From Thermoplasmatales archaeon (GTDB taxonomy: Archaea; Thermoplasmatota; E2; DHVEG-1): a stretch of DNA of 40,544 nt. The notes beneath the pieces are model-generated. The model saw nothing but the letters and a program-made list of their open reading frames with translations. It did not search any database and had not been told where the DNA came from. Each line of letters starts with the position of its first letter. The stretch's first letter is position 1. The translations under genes and the position numbers were made by a program. Shown here piece after piece: positions 26,263-33,493 of this stretch. The stretch spans positions 1,628,331-1,668,874 of the forward strand of contig CP070724.1 in assembly GCA_020350825.1 (NCBI GenBank), given 5' to 3'.

Positions 26263-26363
26263 ATTGTTTTAATCGCTTTCTACCGCATTTTCTTTGTTTT
26301 TATTTTATACCTAATTAATTTTTAAAGAAATCCGTGTTATACTTCAATTAGGTGATGAAAAAA

Positions 26364-26627
26364 ATGTTAATTATGGGAACTAACAGTTGGGAAAAAGATA
26401 TTCCTAAAGAACCATTGGTAAAGCAAGCCTTAAAATTCGCAGAACTTGTGAAAGCTCAAGGAATTGCAGAACTACGTGAAGCTTATATTTCACCTAATCA
26501 GAAATTAATGTGGTGTACTTGGGAGACCGAAAACCTTGAAGCATTACAAGATGCGTTTACCGAAATGAATGAGCAATCAGGTCTAAAATCGGAACTAAGA
26601 CCAGTTGAGGATATGTGTTCAGAGTAA
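26364..26627 (+). CDS. Small unknown protein, likely dimeric alpha-beta barrel
   Basis: About 87 aa. AGGTGA lies 8 bases before the ATG at 26364 (MLIMGTNSWEKDIPKEPL); in-frame GTG and ATG codons at 26352 and 26355 are alternatives. The pattern beta-helix-beta-beta-helix (KFAELVKAQGIAELREAYIS, KLMWCTWETENLEALQDAF, MNEQSGLKSELRPVEDM) suggests a ferredoxin-like or ABM-type fold. No catalytic residues can be named. The frame continues 43 codons past its TAA in lysine/arginine-rich sequence that I judge to be non-coding. Confidence 0.7.
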   Translation: MLIMGTNSWEKDIPKEPLVKQALKFAELVKAQGIAELREAYISPNQKLMWCTWETENLEALQDAFTEMNEQSGLKSELRPVEDMCSE

Positions 26628-26775
26628 AAAAAGATTAAACACTTACCTCTAGGCTCTAAAGACAAGAGGAATCGGAGGAAGTCGGGTTACTATCAACGGT
26701 GGAGTAAAAAATCTGTACCTCGGAATGAGGATATGTTTTCTATGATGTGGGTTTTATGAGTAAACAAGTACATGT

Positions 26776-26997
26776 TTATTCAATAATTTTCTTCTTTGCG
26801 CTTAATGCAACGCTTAATGCAGAGCTTATTCCAAAAAAAACTACACCTAAAGCACCAATAATATATGGTATGCCAATCTCATACATTTTTATAGTTGTTG
26901 GCCAAATCTCTCTAATACGGTATCCAAAAATACAAGATATTGCAGAAATGATAATGAGTATTATTCCAATTATTAAAAATCCCTTTTTTGTATCCAT
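26776..26997 (-). CDS. Small two-TM membrane protein, 73 aa
   Basis: A short lysine-bearing N-terminus (MDTKKGFLIIG) leads into one TM helix (about residues 7-26), a polar loop, a second TM helix (about 43-65) and a basic end AKKKIIE. The Shine-Dalgarno is weak (AGTGA). A long frame exists on the other strand, but the hydrophobic pattern with flanking charges favours this one. No family recognised. Confidence 0.5.
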   Translation of the reverse strand: MDTKKGFLIIGIILIIISAISCIFGYRIREIWPTTIKMYEIGIPYIIGALGVVFFGISSALSVALSAKKKIIE

Positions 26998-27198
26998 TTT
27001 CTATTCACTTTCAAGTATAATTAATATTTTAATTAATATAAGACTTTCCTCTTCAATATTGTACAAAATGGAAGAATCTCTTTTTTTCTTTTGATTTCGA
27101 ACAAAAATTATCGTTTTTTGGAGGTTATCAGTAAATGAAAAATAAAAAAATATCTGATTATTTAATCAATCATTGCAAATTAAAAAAAGAGGATGAGA

Positions 27199-27465
27199 TT
27201 AGGATTTCATCAAATATATTTCTTCAACTTCTTCCCTTATCACTAATACATAAAGAATCAACAATGCACCAATATATGTTATTAGCAAAAATAAAAGAGC
27301 AATCCAAAATGGAAAAACTATATTGGTATTCGATAAATTACTTACGGTTTGGGTTACAAATTCCCAATATTTATAAAGGAAAAAAAGCGTTGTTCCCCAT
27401 ACGATTGTTGGAATTATTACTACTACCAGAAGCTGTTTTAAAGTTTTTTGCATCCAGCTATGCAA
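27199..27465 (-). CDS. Small two-TM membrane protein, up to 88 aa
   Basis: Two clear membrane helices (LLVVVIIPTIVWGTTLFFLY and FPFWIALLFLLITYIGALLI) with four tryptophans, separated by a polar loop and followed by the charged tail REEVEEIYLMKS. The start is a TTG at 27465 or the ATG four codons later; TATA-like sequence lies close upstream. The opposite strand has a 125-codon frame (27135-27512) with a good GGAGGT site but improbable protein composition; I favour the minus strand without being sure. Confidence 0.45.
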   Translation of the reverse strand: MHSWMQKTLKQLLVVVIIPTIVWGTTLFFLYKYWEFVTQTVSNLSNTNIVFPFWIALLFLLITYIGALLILYVLVIREEVEEIYLMKS

Positions 27466-27521
27466 TAGATTTTTTATATATTAATATTTTTAAAATTTTT
27501 AGTAAAAAATAGAGTGATTAT

Positions 27522-27635
27522 TTAATAATCATATTCAGTAATGATTTTTCCACTAAAATCAACAAGTCGTCTCTTTTTCCCGTTTTCTTCAACAGACATA
27601 TCAAAATACGTGCCAATTTTTCTCCATTTTGCCAT
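27522..27635 (-). CDS. Very small basic protein, 37 aa
   Basis: From the ATG at 27635 the peptide is MAKWRKIGTYFDMSVEENG followed by KKRRLVDFSGKIITEYDY. AAGG lies 8 bases ahead; an in-frame ATG at 27641 would add two residues. The alternation of charged and aromatic residues looks like a small beta domain. No family recognised. It lies between the membrane protein and the integrase and reads away from the latter. Confidence 0.45.
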   Translation of the reverse strand: MAKWRKIGTYFDMSVEENGKKRRLVDFSGKIITEYDY

Positions 27636-27791
27636 ATTCATCGCCTTATTGTCGTCTCGAATTCGATTAGTTATTTTTTATTAAAATTACTGATTTATTA
27701 TATTTCCTATATAATCATCGATAATTGTCGAATTTTATATGAAATTAATAATGAAAAACTCAAAACAAAAGTTATTGGAGGTAATATTTGA

Positions 27792-29075
27792 TTGAATAAA
27801 GGGAAAAATGATTTTAACAATGATTACAATGCAGATCCCACCAACTTATTTATGTTGGTGGGAGGCGATAATCAAAAATGGAAAAATATAAACCAATTAG
27901 GCAAGCGATCAGTCGACTATCAAAACCTAGATGGTATCGATATGGAGGATTATCTTAATGTAGTCTTATTTAAAATTAATAGAATTGATTTCCCGATTAT
28001 ACTAAACCCGAATACCGCGTCTTTTATCGATGTCGCAATACACGCCGTTTTAAGACAACGATTAAAGAAATCGACCGTTATAAGTCGTATTAGATACGCT
28101 CGGTTTATGGAGTCTCATAAGGTCCCCGTTGATTTTAGAAATCCCTCTTACGAGAATTTCATTCGACACATGGATTACCGAGAACAAATCGAAAATACGG
28201 GATATGGAGCCATGGGTCAAGAATGGAAAACAATGAAAATGTTTCTCAACGCTTACGGGCTCCCAATATGGAATTATAACCCCCCCTCAGGTCCTCGATA
28301 TATAGCTAAAATATACCCATTCCCGGACCAGGTATATAAGATTATAAATCTCGAATATTCTAATTATCCTTATGAAAACGCCCTTATTCAATATCTCTTA
28401 ACCCATAATTTCGTTATAGGTTGGCGTTTTCCAAATGAGCCCGCCATAATGAAAACAAGCGACGTATTTTTCGACCAAGGCGAGATAATAACAACTGAGC
28501 CCAAGAAAAACCATAGCACAAGGACCATAGACCCAACGGAAATAATGACAGACCCGAGGCGTAAATCCTTAAAGAATTGGCTCGATTCATGGCGTCCTAA
28601 GGTTGAAAACCAATACTCGAAAGACTATCTTTATCTTAGACCCGACGGTAGACCATTCCATAAAGAAACACCAAGAATGTTTTTCAATAGGAAAGCCGCC
28701 CCATTAGCGAGAAAAATATTCCCCAGGTATCATAATTATATATCTCGAGATTTCGCCGCTATTGGGAGGCTCATAAGGGCTAAGATTCAAACGGGTAAAT
28801 TCGACGAATACGAGGTTAAGGAATTTTTACGACATGACGACATAAGAACGACCGAGCATTATACAAAAGACGCCAAGCGGTATTATTTAAAAGCGCCGTA
28901 TGATTGGATTTATCGCGTCCTTAAAGCCCCTAATCACATGGGCGAGGATAATGCGATAATAATCGAAAAAATCAAAAGACCCTGCTTTTTTGCTCTTTTG
29001 ACCGATTTTTCTCCGAGAAAACCTTACGGACCCACGGGGATTCGAACCCCGGTAACCGGCTCCGAAGGCCAGTAG
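27792..29075 (+). CDS. Tyrosine recombinase / integrase of the element
   Basis: A 427-aa site-specific recombinase that would integrate and excise the element at tRNA-Arg. The catalytic set is visible: R212 in GWRFPNE, a lysine at 238-239 (EPKKN), R319 in YISRDF, H348 in FLRHDD and the nucleophile Y357 in TEHYTKD. The start is TTG 27792 with GGAGGT about 10 bases ahead. All catalytic residues lie before the att core, so the enzyme is not split by integration, unlike SSV-type integrases. The last ~16 residues (YGPTGIRTPVTGSEGQ) are only antisense translation of the tRNA. The gene is directly adjacent to its target tRNA. Confidence 0.88.
   Translation: MNKGKNDFNNDYNADPTNLFMLVGGDNQKWKNINQLGKRSVDYQNLDGIDMEDYLNVVLFKINRIDFPIILNPNTASFIDVAIHAVLRQRLKKSTVISRIRYARFMESHKVPVDFRNPSYENFIRHMDYREQIENTGYGAMGQEWKTMKMFLNAYGLPIWNYNPPSGPRYIAKIYPFPDQVYKIINLEYSNYPYENALIQYLLTHNFVIGWRFPNEPAIMKTSDVFFDQGEIITTEPKKNHSTRTIDPTEIMTDPRRKSLKNWLDSWRPKVENQYSKDYLYLRPDGRPFHKETPRMFFNRKAAPLARKIFPRYHNYISRDFAAIGRLIRAKIQTGKFDEYEVKEFLRHDDIRTTEHYTKDAKRYYLKAPYDWIYRVLKAPNHMGEDNAIIIEKIKRPCFFALLTDFSPRKPYGPTGIRTPVTGSEGQ
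29025..29039 (+). other. att core at the tRNA end
   Basis: TACGGACCCACGGGG, identical to 19173-19187, covers the acceptor-stem 3' strand and part of the T-stem of the tRNA-Arg gene, so the gene is restored on integration. Confidence 0.8.
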
Positions 29076-29098
29076 GATATCCACTACCTCATGGGCCC
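29027..29098 (-). tRNA. tRNA-Arg (anticodon UCG)
   Basis: Folding the minus strand gives the full cloverleaf in 72 bases: acceptor GGGCCCA with TGGGTCC (one G-U pair), D-stem AGG/CCT with GG in the loop, anticodon stem CTGGC/GCCGG with loop CTTCGGA (anticodon TCG), a 4-base variable loop and T-arm CGGGG-TTCGAAT-CCCCG, discriminator G. CCA is not encoded and no intron is present. It decodes CGA as arginine and serves as the integration target. Confidence 0.95.
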
Positions 29099-29225
29099 AA
29101 TTTTAAAAAGAGGAATGGTAAATATACTAAAAAACTTAGCTTTGAATTTTAGTAATAATCAAAAAGTTAAATGAAAAAATTAAAAAAAAGAAGAAATTAG
29201 GAATATGAAGCAACTATTTTATATA

Positions 29226-30338
29226 TTATTTTACAAAGTCAATATCTACCTTAGAGCTTGTTAGCACTTTTTTTGTTTCCACTGGTTGCAAATCTCGCAG
29301 TGTATGAGCGCTTAGTAAATTTGGTGATTGTACACCGGTCATGATTGCCATTACTCTACACTTTCCTTCAAATTCAGGTTGGACACGTGCACCGAGAATG
29401 ACATTGGCATAGCAATCCATGTCTTGTGTAAGTGATTTTGCAACATCCTGTACATATTTTAAGCTCATGTCCGGTCCACCAGTTATATGAACAAGTGCTC
29501 CAGCAGCACCACTATAGTCAACGTTGAGAAGTGGATGATTAAGCGCTTCTTTTACAATTGCCTCTACTCCAGCATCTTCATCTGCCTCTCCCCAGAGCAT
29601 TACTGAAAGACCGCCAGAATCTACAATAGTCTTCATGTCTGCAAAGTCCAAATTTATTAAGGATGGCAAAGTGATTGTTTCTGAAATTCCTTTCACCGTT
29701 TCTGCAATGAGTTGATCCATCACAGAAAATGCTTGATTTATTGGAAGATTTGGTACAAACTCTAATAAACGATTGTTGTCAAGAACTACGGTGCTGTCTG
29801 CTTTTACTCTTAACTTATCAAGTCCTTCATCAGCTTTGATAAGTCTTGCTCTTTCTACATTGAAGGGAGTAGACACCATGCAGGTTACAACCGCTCCATT
29901 CTTCTTTGCTAATTCGGCAACTATCGGAGCAGCTCCAGTTCCAGTACCACCGCCCATACCAGCGGTGACAAAGACAAGATTTGAACCTTTAATCAACTCC
30001 TCGATTTCACGGCTTGATTCACGTGCTGCACGTTCTGCAACATCAGGAAAGCCTCCAGCTCCCAAACCATGGGTAAGAGCTGATCCAATCAATAATCTGT
30101 GATCGGCTTCTACCAAATCCAGAGCCTGTTTGTCAGTGTTAATAGCGATAGTGTCTGCTCCTTTAACACCTAGTTTCTGCAATCTGGTAATTGTATTTCC
30201 ACCAGCACCTCCACAGCCAATAATAACTATCCGAGGAATCCCAAACATTTCCTCGTCAATAGAAACATTATTTTCTTCTTCAACTTTGTTTAGTATTGCG
30301 GCTTCTATAAAAGATTGATTATTTTTGCTATCGGTCAT
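29226..30338 (-). CDS. ftsZ: Cell division protein FtsZ
   Basis: Tubulin-family GTPase that forms the division ring, 370 aa. The GTP-binding loops are clear: GCGGAGGNT at residues 41-49 and the tubulin signature [12 protein letters not shown] at about 127-138, followed by the T7-loop region NLDFADMK. The short C-terminal tail ends KVDIDFVK. It lies downstream of a ribbon-helix-helix gene with a hairpin in between, the arrangement known from the euryarchaeal cdrS-ftsZ locus. The tRNA-Arg/element junction is 128 bases beyond its stop. Confidence 0.97.
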   Translation of the reverse strand: MTDSKNNQSFIEAAILNKVEEENNVSIDEEMFGIPRIVIIGCGGAGGNTITRLQKLGVKGADTIAINTDKQALDLVEADHRLLIGSALTHGLGAGGFPDVAERAARESSREIEELIKGSNLVFVTAGMGGGTGTGAAPIVAELAKKNGAVVTCMVSTPFNVERARLIKADEGLDKLRVKADSTVVLDNNRLLEFVPNLPINQAFSVMDQLIAETVKGISETITLPSLINLDFADMKTIVDSGGLSVMLWGEADEDAGVEAIVKEALNHPLLNVDYSGAAGALVHITGGPDMSLKYVQDVAKSLTQDMDCYANVILGARVQPEFEGKCRVMAIMTGVQSPNLLSAHTLRDLQPVETKKVLTSSKVDIDFVK

Positions 30339-30365
30339 CCCATTCCTCCTATATTCTGGTAGTTG

Positions 30366-30411
30366 GAAGGGCGCTTTTTGGCGCCCTTCAAGGGGTGCAT
30401 CCCATCCCCTA
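30366..30411 (-). other. Two hairpins between cdrS-like gene and ftsZ
   Basis: A perfect 8-base stem AAGGGCGC/GCGCCCTT (30367-30388, loop of six) is followed by AGGGG/CCCCT (30391-30410). It sits in the cdrS-ftsZ gap, so it may attenuate readthrough or process the transcript rather than terminate the operon fully. In the minus-strand direction T-rich sequence is not prominent after the stem. Confidence 0.6.
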
Positions 30412-30419
30412 TTTTATAC

Positions 30420-30647
30420 TTATTTTTTTACATAAGGCTCGAGTGCCTCAACCGCAGCTCCTAACTCCTGTACCTTCTTAATATTGTCAGCCTTTTCAAT
30501 GATGCGGCCAGAATGATTTCTTATATATTCATTCACCGCTTGGCGTATTACCTCTGAGCGGGTTAAAAACTCACCTGCTTTAATGAAAAGGTCGACCTGT
30601 TGAAGGCAAATTTTTGGTAGTCGGATTGTGATGCGGTTTGTTTCCAT
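30420..30647 (-). CDS. cdrS: Ribbon-helix-helix regulator, CdrS-like
   Basis: A 75-aa DNA-binding protein: METNRITIRLPKICLQQVDLF gives the ribbon strand and first helix, then EFLTRSEVIRQAVNEYIRNH the second helix, as in MetJ/Arc/CopG proteins, with a short coiled tail. The ATG at 30647 is preferred (GAGGAG four bases ahead) over the GTG at 30659. In haloarchaea and other euryarchaea a protein of this size directly upstream of ftsZ is CdrS, a regulator of cell division genes; identity here is inferred from family plus neighbourhood. Repeated motifs just upstream could be its operators. Confidence 0.85.
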   Translation of the reverse strand: METNRITIRLPKICLQQVDLFIKAGEFLTRSEVIRQAVNEYIRNHSGRIIEKADNIKKVQELGAAVEALEPYVKK

Positions 30648-30672
30648 CTTTCTCCTCACATATTTAAAACGT

Positions 30673-30760
30673 GTGTCAAACAGGTGACATTACGGTGTCG
30701 AACGTTATCTACGCGTACGACTAACAAACGACAAACGACATCATTCGTCTGACAAACGTA
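30673..30760. promoter_or_regulatory. Operator-like repeats upstream of the cdrS-like gene
   Basis: TGTCA/TGACA is an inverted repeat at 30674-30678 and 30685-30689, just upstream of a TATA-like TTTAAATA on the minus strand (complement of 30661-30668). Farther out, ACAAACG occurs three times (30724, 30731, 30752). Clustered short repeats of this type suit an autoregulated RHH protein. Confidence 0.45.
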
Positions 30761-30804
30761 AAAAAGAATAAGACATTTGGTTTAAATAGTTTTCCATTTT
30801 TTTT

Positions 30805-31440
30805 CTATTGAACGATTCGCCCAAAAGCAACAGTACCCGAAATTTTTTCTATTTTTACTTTAACCATTGAGCCTTTTACAGACCCTGGTATATAGATAAC
30901 ATATTTATCAAAAAAAGCGACGCCGTCTCCCCTCTTACCAATATCCTTTATTGTTAATTCATAAATACTACCTTCTTTTAATGTTTCATGAGGTGTCTTC
31001 ATCATCTTCTTTTTCATAGAGCCAATAGATCGAAAAGCACCACAAGCATCACATCTAATAAGTATTGTCCTTCCCTTCTTAACAAGATGAGTATCTGGTC
31101 GATTACATTCTGAACACAGAACGTAGGTGTCCACATACTCCACAAGTTTATCCTGTATAGTTCTTGCAGGAATTTTACCTTGAAAAATAATTCTTCCTCC
31201 AGATGTCTCACCCGCAGTACCTATACTTCCTAAGAAAAATTTCAATAGATGATTTGCTTCCCGATTTAATGTATCAATTATCTTATCAAAATTTCTTAGC
31301 ACGGTTGTATTTCCCTCATAAAATATGTCTGCTTTGGGCACCTTAAAACGATCTTCGTCTACGCTTTTAGTTGAAGTTATGCTTTGAACTTTTTTTAATA
31401 GTTTATTGTAATCTAAATCAGACATATTTCTAGATGACAA
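30805..31440 (-). CDS. Translation initiation factor aIF2 subunit beta with C-terminal TRAM domain
   Basis: Beta subunit of the archaeal initiator-tRNA-binding factor aIF2. Residues 1-100 form the central alpha-beta domain (VLRNFDKIIDTLNREANHLLKFFL, SGGRIIFQGKI), residues 105-140 the zinc ribbon with C109, C112, C130 and C133. Unusually compared with the minimal ~140-aa form, residues 153-211 form a TRAM RNA-binding domain (EGSIYELTIKDIGKRGDGVAF). The first in-frame ATG is at 31440; the ATG at 31425 (MSDLDYNKLL) is equally possible. No clear Shine-Dalgarno, so probably leaderless. Confidence 0.93.
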   Translation of the reverse strand: MSSRNMSDLDYNKLLKKVQSITSTKSVDEDRFKVPKADIFYEGNTTVLRNFDKIIDTLNREANHLLKFFLGSIGTAGETSGGRIIFQGKIPARTIQDKLVEYVDTYVLCSECNRPDTHLVKKGRTILIRCDACGAFRSIGSMKKKMMKTPHETLKEGSIYELTIKDIGKRGDGVAFFDKYVIYIPGSVKGSMVKVKIEKISGTVAFGRIVQ

Positions 31441-31512
31441 ATGATAAAGACTAATAAAAAACTTCCGTAAAAATAAAGATAAAAAAGAAAGATTTATTGA
31501 AGATGTACAACC

Positions 31513-31650
31513 TTAACTTTTGAAAATATGGGGTTTTTCCTTTATACCCATTACTAAAAAACCTTCTCTCATTGCTTTCTCAGCAACGTCAGCTCTTCTT
31601 GTATAAATCTTTTTGTTGCCTTTTGTCCAATGCCATATGAACTCGTACAT
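31513..31650 (-). CDS. Small basic protein, 45 aa
   Basis: The ATG at 31650 follows GGGGGAGAGAA, and a TATA-like ATATTTATA lies about 50 bases upstream. The peptide runs MYEFIWHWTKGNKKIYTRRA, then DVAEKAMREGFLVMGIKEK and PHIFKS. The strand-helix-strand pattern and good initiation signals make this a real gene, too short to be found by length alone. No family is recognised. Confidence 0.6.
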   Translation of the reverse strand: MYEFIWHWTKGNKKIYTRRADVAEKAMREGFLVMGIKEKPHIFKS

Positions 31651-31792
31651 TTCTCTCCCCCAAATAAGTTTGGTGCTGGGTGAAAATTAGAAAGGTGTAT
31701 AAATATTTTTTTATTTATTCCTAACCTTGAGAATTCCTTTTAACAATAAATCCTACTCCTTAAGAAACCCATTTTGTAAATAAAATATTAGG

Positions 31793-31987
31793 ATGTCGAC
31801 TACCAAGCCAAGCGCTTGGTATTTCTATGGAAAAGGATACTTATCTCCTGTCGACGATAGCACAATCAGATATCATCCAAGATGTATTTAGCGTCCAAAA
31901 GGAAAGGGTGGGGATTCGCCTATTACTCATCCCCTCACCTCCTTTGTCACAAGGATTATGGGGTGGCTTGCCTTCTTATCTTTTTAA
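31793..31987 (+). pseudogene. Interrupted short ORF in a GC-richer patch with hairpins
   Basis: An ATG at 31793 opens 32 codons (MSTTKPSAWYFYGKGYLSPV...) to TAG at 31889-31891; the same frame then runs on 31 codons (RPKGKGGDSPITHPLTSF...) to TAA at 31985. RxYHPRC followed by hxP is reminiscent of toprim-type phage primases, but this is weak. The patch is GC-richer than its surroundings and holds perfect inverted repeats (ACCAAGC/GCTTGGT at about 31802-31820, GGGAT/ATCCC at about 31910-31934), so an RNA or a foreign gene remnant are both possible. Confidence 0.35.
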
Positions 31988-32038
31988 ATTACGGCCAATT
32001 TGATTATTAGCCAGCGGATCTGTGACAGCAGTAGCTCC
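31988..32038 (+). repeat. Dispersed repeat copy D (degenerate)
   Basis: Reads ACGGCCAATTTGATTATTAG, CCAGCGGATCTGTGACAG and CAGTAGCTCCTAA. All blocks of the repeat can be followed, including GTAGC, but the TATA part has decayed. Confidence 0.55.
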
Positions 32039-32266
32039 TAACTAAAAATACCGAGCGAAATCATCTTGATTTTTAATATTAACTTTCTTTTTAGTACTTT
32101 TAACATCTTCTTTCTTTTTCATACTATATTCTAATTTGTTCAAACAATTATTTAAGCGATATTGTACAACTATTACCCTTTTGTTTGATACATAAGGCAC
32201 TCATAGACACTATGAGTAGCTTTGACCTAAAATTCTAAAACAACTGTAGAAACAATAGTTATTATA

Positions 32267-32310
32267 ATTACTGCTAATTTGGTTATTAACCAGAAGGATT
32301 CTCTAATTCC
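32267..32310 (+). repeat. Dispersed repeat copy E (partial)
   Basis: Reads ACTGCTAATTTGGTTATTAAC, CAGAAGGATTC, overlapping the 3' end of the minus-strand gene at 32303. TGGTTATTAACCA in it is a near-perfect palindrome. Confidence 0.55.
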
Positions 32311-32881
32311 AAGTTTCACAGCAACCAAGGAGAATATATGAAATAGAATTCCGAATATTATTAATCCAGAGAAGTAAGGCGTGTATCGAATTAACAATCG
32401 TAATAAATATATTAATTATCCAACAACCAGTGAACCAAGCACCAATTGTGCATGGATTGTTCCAACTTGGTAAAGGTACAGCAGTCTCATTAATTTCTTG
32501 GTTATTTTTTACCTGATTCAATACGATTACGATTTCTTCATCATCAATGCTTTTTTGCTTAATACGACTTAAAATTAAACTGATAAATTTATTGAATGTT
32601 TTATCATCCATCTTTTTTATACTATCGATAACCTTTTGAAGTAATTCTGCTCTATCATTACGTTTTGGTACTGATAAAACACTTTCTTCTCCTTTTCCAA
32701 CATAATCACAAATCAAATCCTTACTATCTCTATCAATCGTCCTTTTACTTCTAATACTGAAAAGTGGTGATGCTCTGGACATAGTAGAAGGTTTAGTGAT
32801 TTGATAATCCACTACACCTGTAAATGATACTAGAACAAGTATTACAACTGCTATGATACTACCAATTAATATCTTTTTATC
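32303..32881 (-). CDS. Secreted/membrane-associated unknown protein with unclear start
   Basis: The frame is open from 32881, just after a TAA, and its first residues DKKILIGSIIAVVILVLVSF are a perfect signal peptide in the local style, but no ATG, GTG or TTG stands at its head. The first usable start is GTG at 32812, inside the protein after the signal peptide, giving 169 aa. The body has a helical region (DRAELLQKVIDSIKKMDDKTF) and a C-terminal hydrophobic, tryptophan-rich part (GAWFTGCWIINIFITIVNSI). An ATG at 32901 precedes it in another phase with GGGG, so a frameshift or lost start codon is likely. Family unknown. Confidence 0.5.
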   Translation of the reverse strand, partial: DKKILIGSIIAVVILVLVSFTGVVDYQITKPSTMSRASPLFSIRSKRTIDRDSKDLICDYVGKGEESVLSVPKRNDRAELLQKVIDSIKKMDDKTFNKFISLILSRIKQKSIDDEEIVIVLNQVKNNQEINETAVPLPSWNNPCTIGAWFTGCWIINIFITIVNSIHALLLWINNIRNSISYILLGCCETWN

Positions 32882-32944
32882 TTAAACCTTTCCCCCATTT
32901 CATATTAATAATGCAGAACTGATATATTTGTTTATCCCTGCCAA

Positions 32945-32997
32945 AAGGTAGCATTTAAATACCATATCTAACATTTATTTTAGTTGGGGAGGATAAA
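32945..32997 (+). promoter_or_regulatory. Promoter of the 32998 gene, sharing the GTAGC-TATA block
   Basis: GGTAGCATTTAAATA at about 32948-32962 matches the last block of the dispersed repeat (GTAGCATTTATATA), and GGGGAGG lies just before the ATG. The upstream blocks of the repeat are absent. Confidence 0.5.
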
Positions 32998-33372
32998 ATG
33001 AAAAAACCTACGGTTTATGATTTTCCGACAACAATTGAAACAGAGAATTTAAGAGCTTGGGGTAATCTGGATATAGAACAAAAAGGAAAATTGATTATAG
33101 GCAAAAATGAAGAAATATATGAAGTAAGAGTATATCCATGGAGGTTTGAAGAAGGGGAAGTTAAGTTTTTATCAAAGATTGACAAAAAAACAAAAGATGT
33201 AACATTTATTATGATTACAGGGGATATAACTACAAATGAGCAAAAAGGACCGATTGAAAAATATAAAAATTTTGTAAAAAAATTTGAAAATGATTTAAAA
33301 GAAATAGCAGATATAGAACGACAAAAGGTTTTAACAGGTGAGGACATAATAAAAGAATTAAAAGGAGGATAA
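32998..33372 (+). CDS. Unknown soluble protein, 124 aa
   Basis: A clear TATA box and a GGGGAGG five bases ahead of the ATG make the start firm. The product (MKKPTVYDFPTTIETENLRAW..., EIYEVRVYPWRFEEGEVKFL, then a helical second half ending RQKVLTGEDIIKELKGG) is a small cytoplasmic protein of mixed alpha-beta character. No family or motif recognised. It stands alone between two minus-strand genes. Confidence 0.65.
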   Translation: MKKPTVYDFPTTIETENLRAWGNLDIEQKGKLIIGKNEEIYEVRVYPWRFEEGEVKFLSKIDKKTKDVTFIMITGDITTNEQKGPIEKYKNFVKKFENDLKEIADIERQKVLTGEDIIKELKGG

Positions 33373-33493
33373 AGAGAATATTAGAATTTGAAAAAGACAA
33401 ACAGTAATTAGATGAAAAAACCTGTTGAAATTTCCTATTAAAAAATTAGGTTCTGATAAAAAATCTTGAATATGTAATTAAAAATAACAAACT

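Larger units (their letters stand above)
19173..29039. mobile_element. Integrated genetic element of about 9.9 kb at tRNA-Arg
   Basis: The 15-base sequence TACGGACCCACGGGG occurs at 19173-19187 and again at 29025-29039, where it forms the 3' end of an intact tRNA-Arg gene. A tyrosine integrase gene abuts the tRNA copy. This is the standard outcome of integration into the 3' half of a tRNA gene, with the element lying on the 3' side of the tRNA. Inside are a TTG-start P-loop ATPase with two overlapping or adjacent small genes, a zinc-ribbon gene, a C25 protease, a secreted propeller protein and several small membrane proteins. No capsid or polymerase gene is recognised, so plasmid-like or defective-viral identity is open. 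Confidence 0.8.
31651..32302. other. 652-base gap: interrupted ORF, hairpins and repeats
   Basis: Apart from the interrupted frame at 31793-31987 and the dispersed-repeat copies at 31988 and 32267, no gene is supported. A TATA-like site for the 31513 gene lies near 31700. The stretch 32040-32260 is AT-rich without recognisable structure. Confidence 0.4.

Noticed and set aside
26628..26759. 43-codon in-frame extension of the 26364 gene after its TAA
   Set aside because: Composition is extreme in lysine and arginine and no fold is suggested; the gene is complete without it. Chance openness is more likely than a broken gene.
27135..27512. 125-codon plus-strand ORF with a good GGAGGT site
   Set aside because: Its product is leucine/serine-rich with no coherent pattern, and the opposite strand encodes a convincing two-TM protein; both cannot easily be real, though the choice is not certain.
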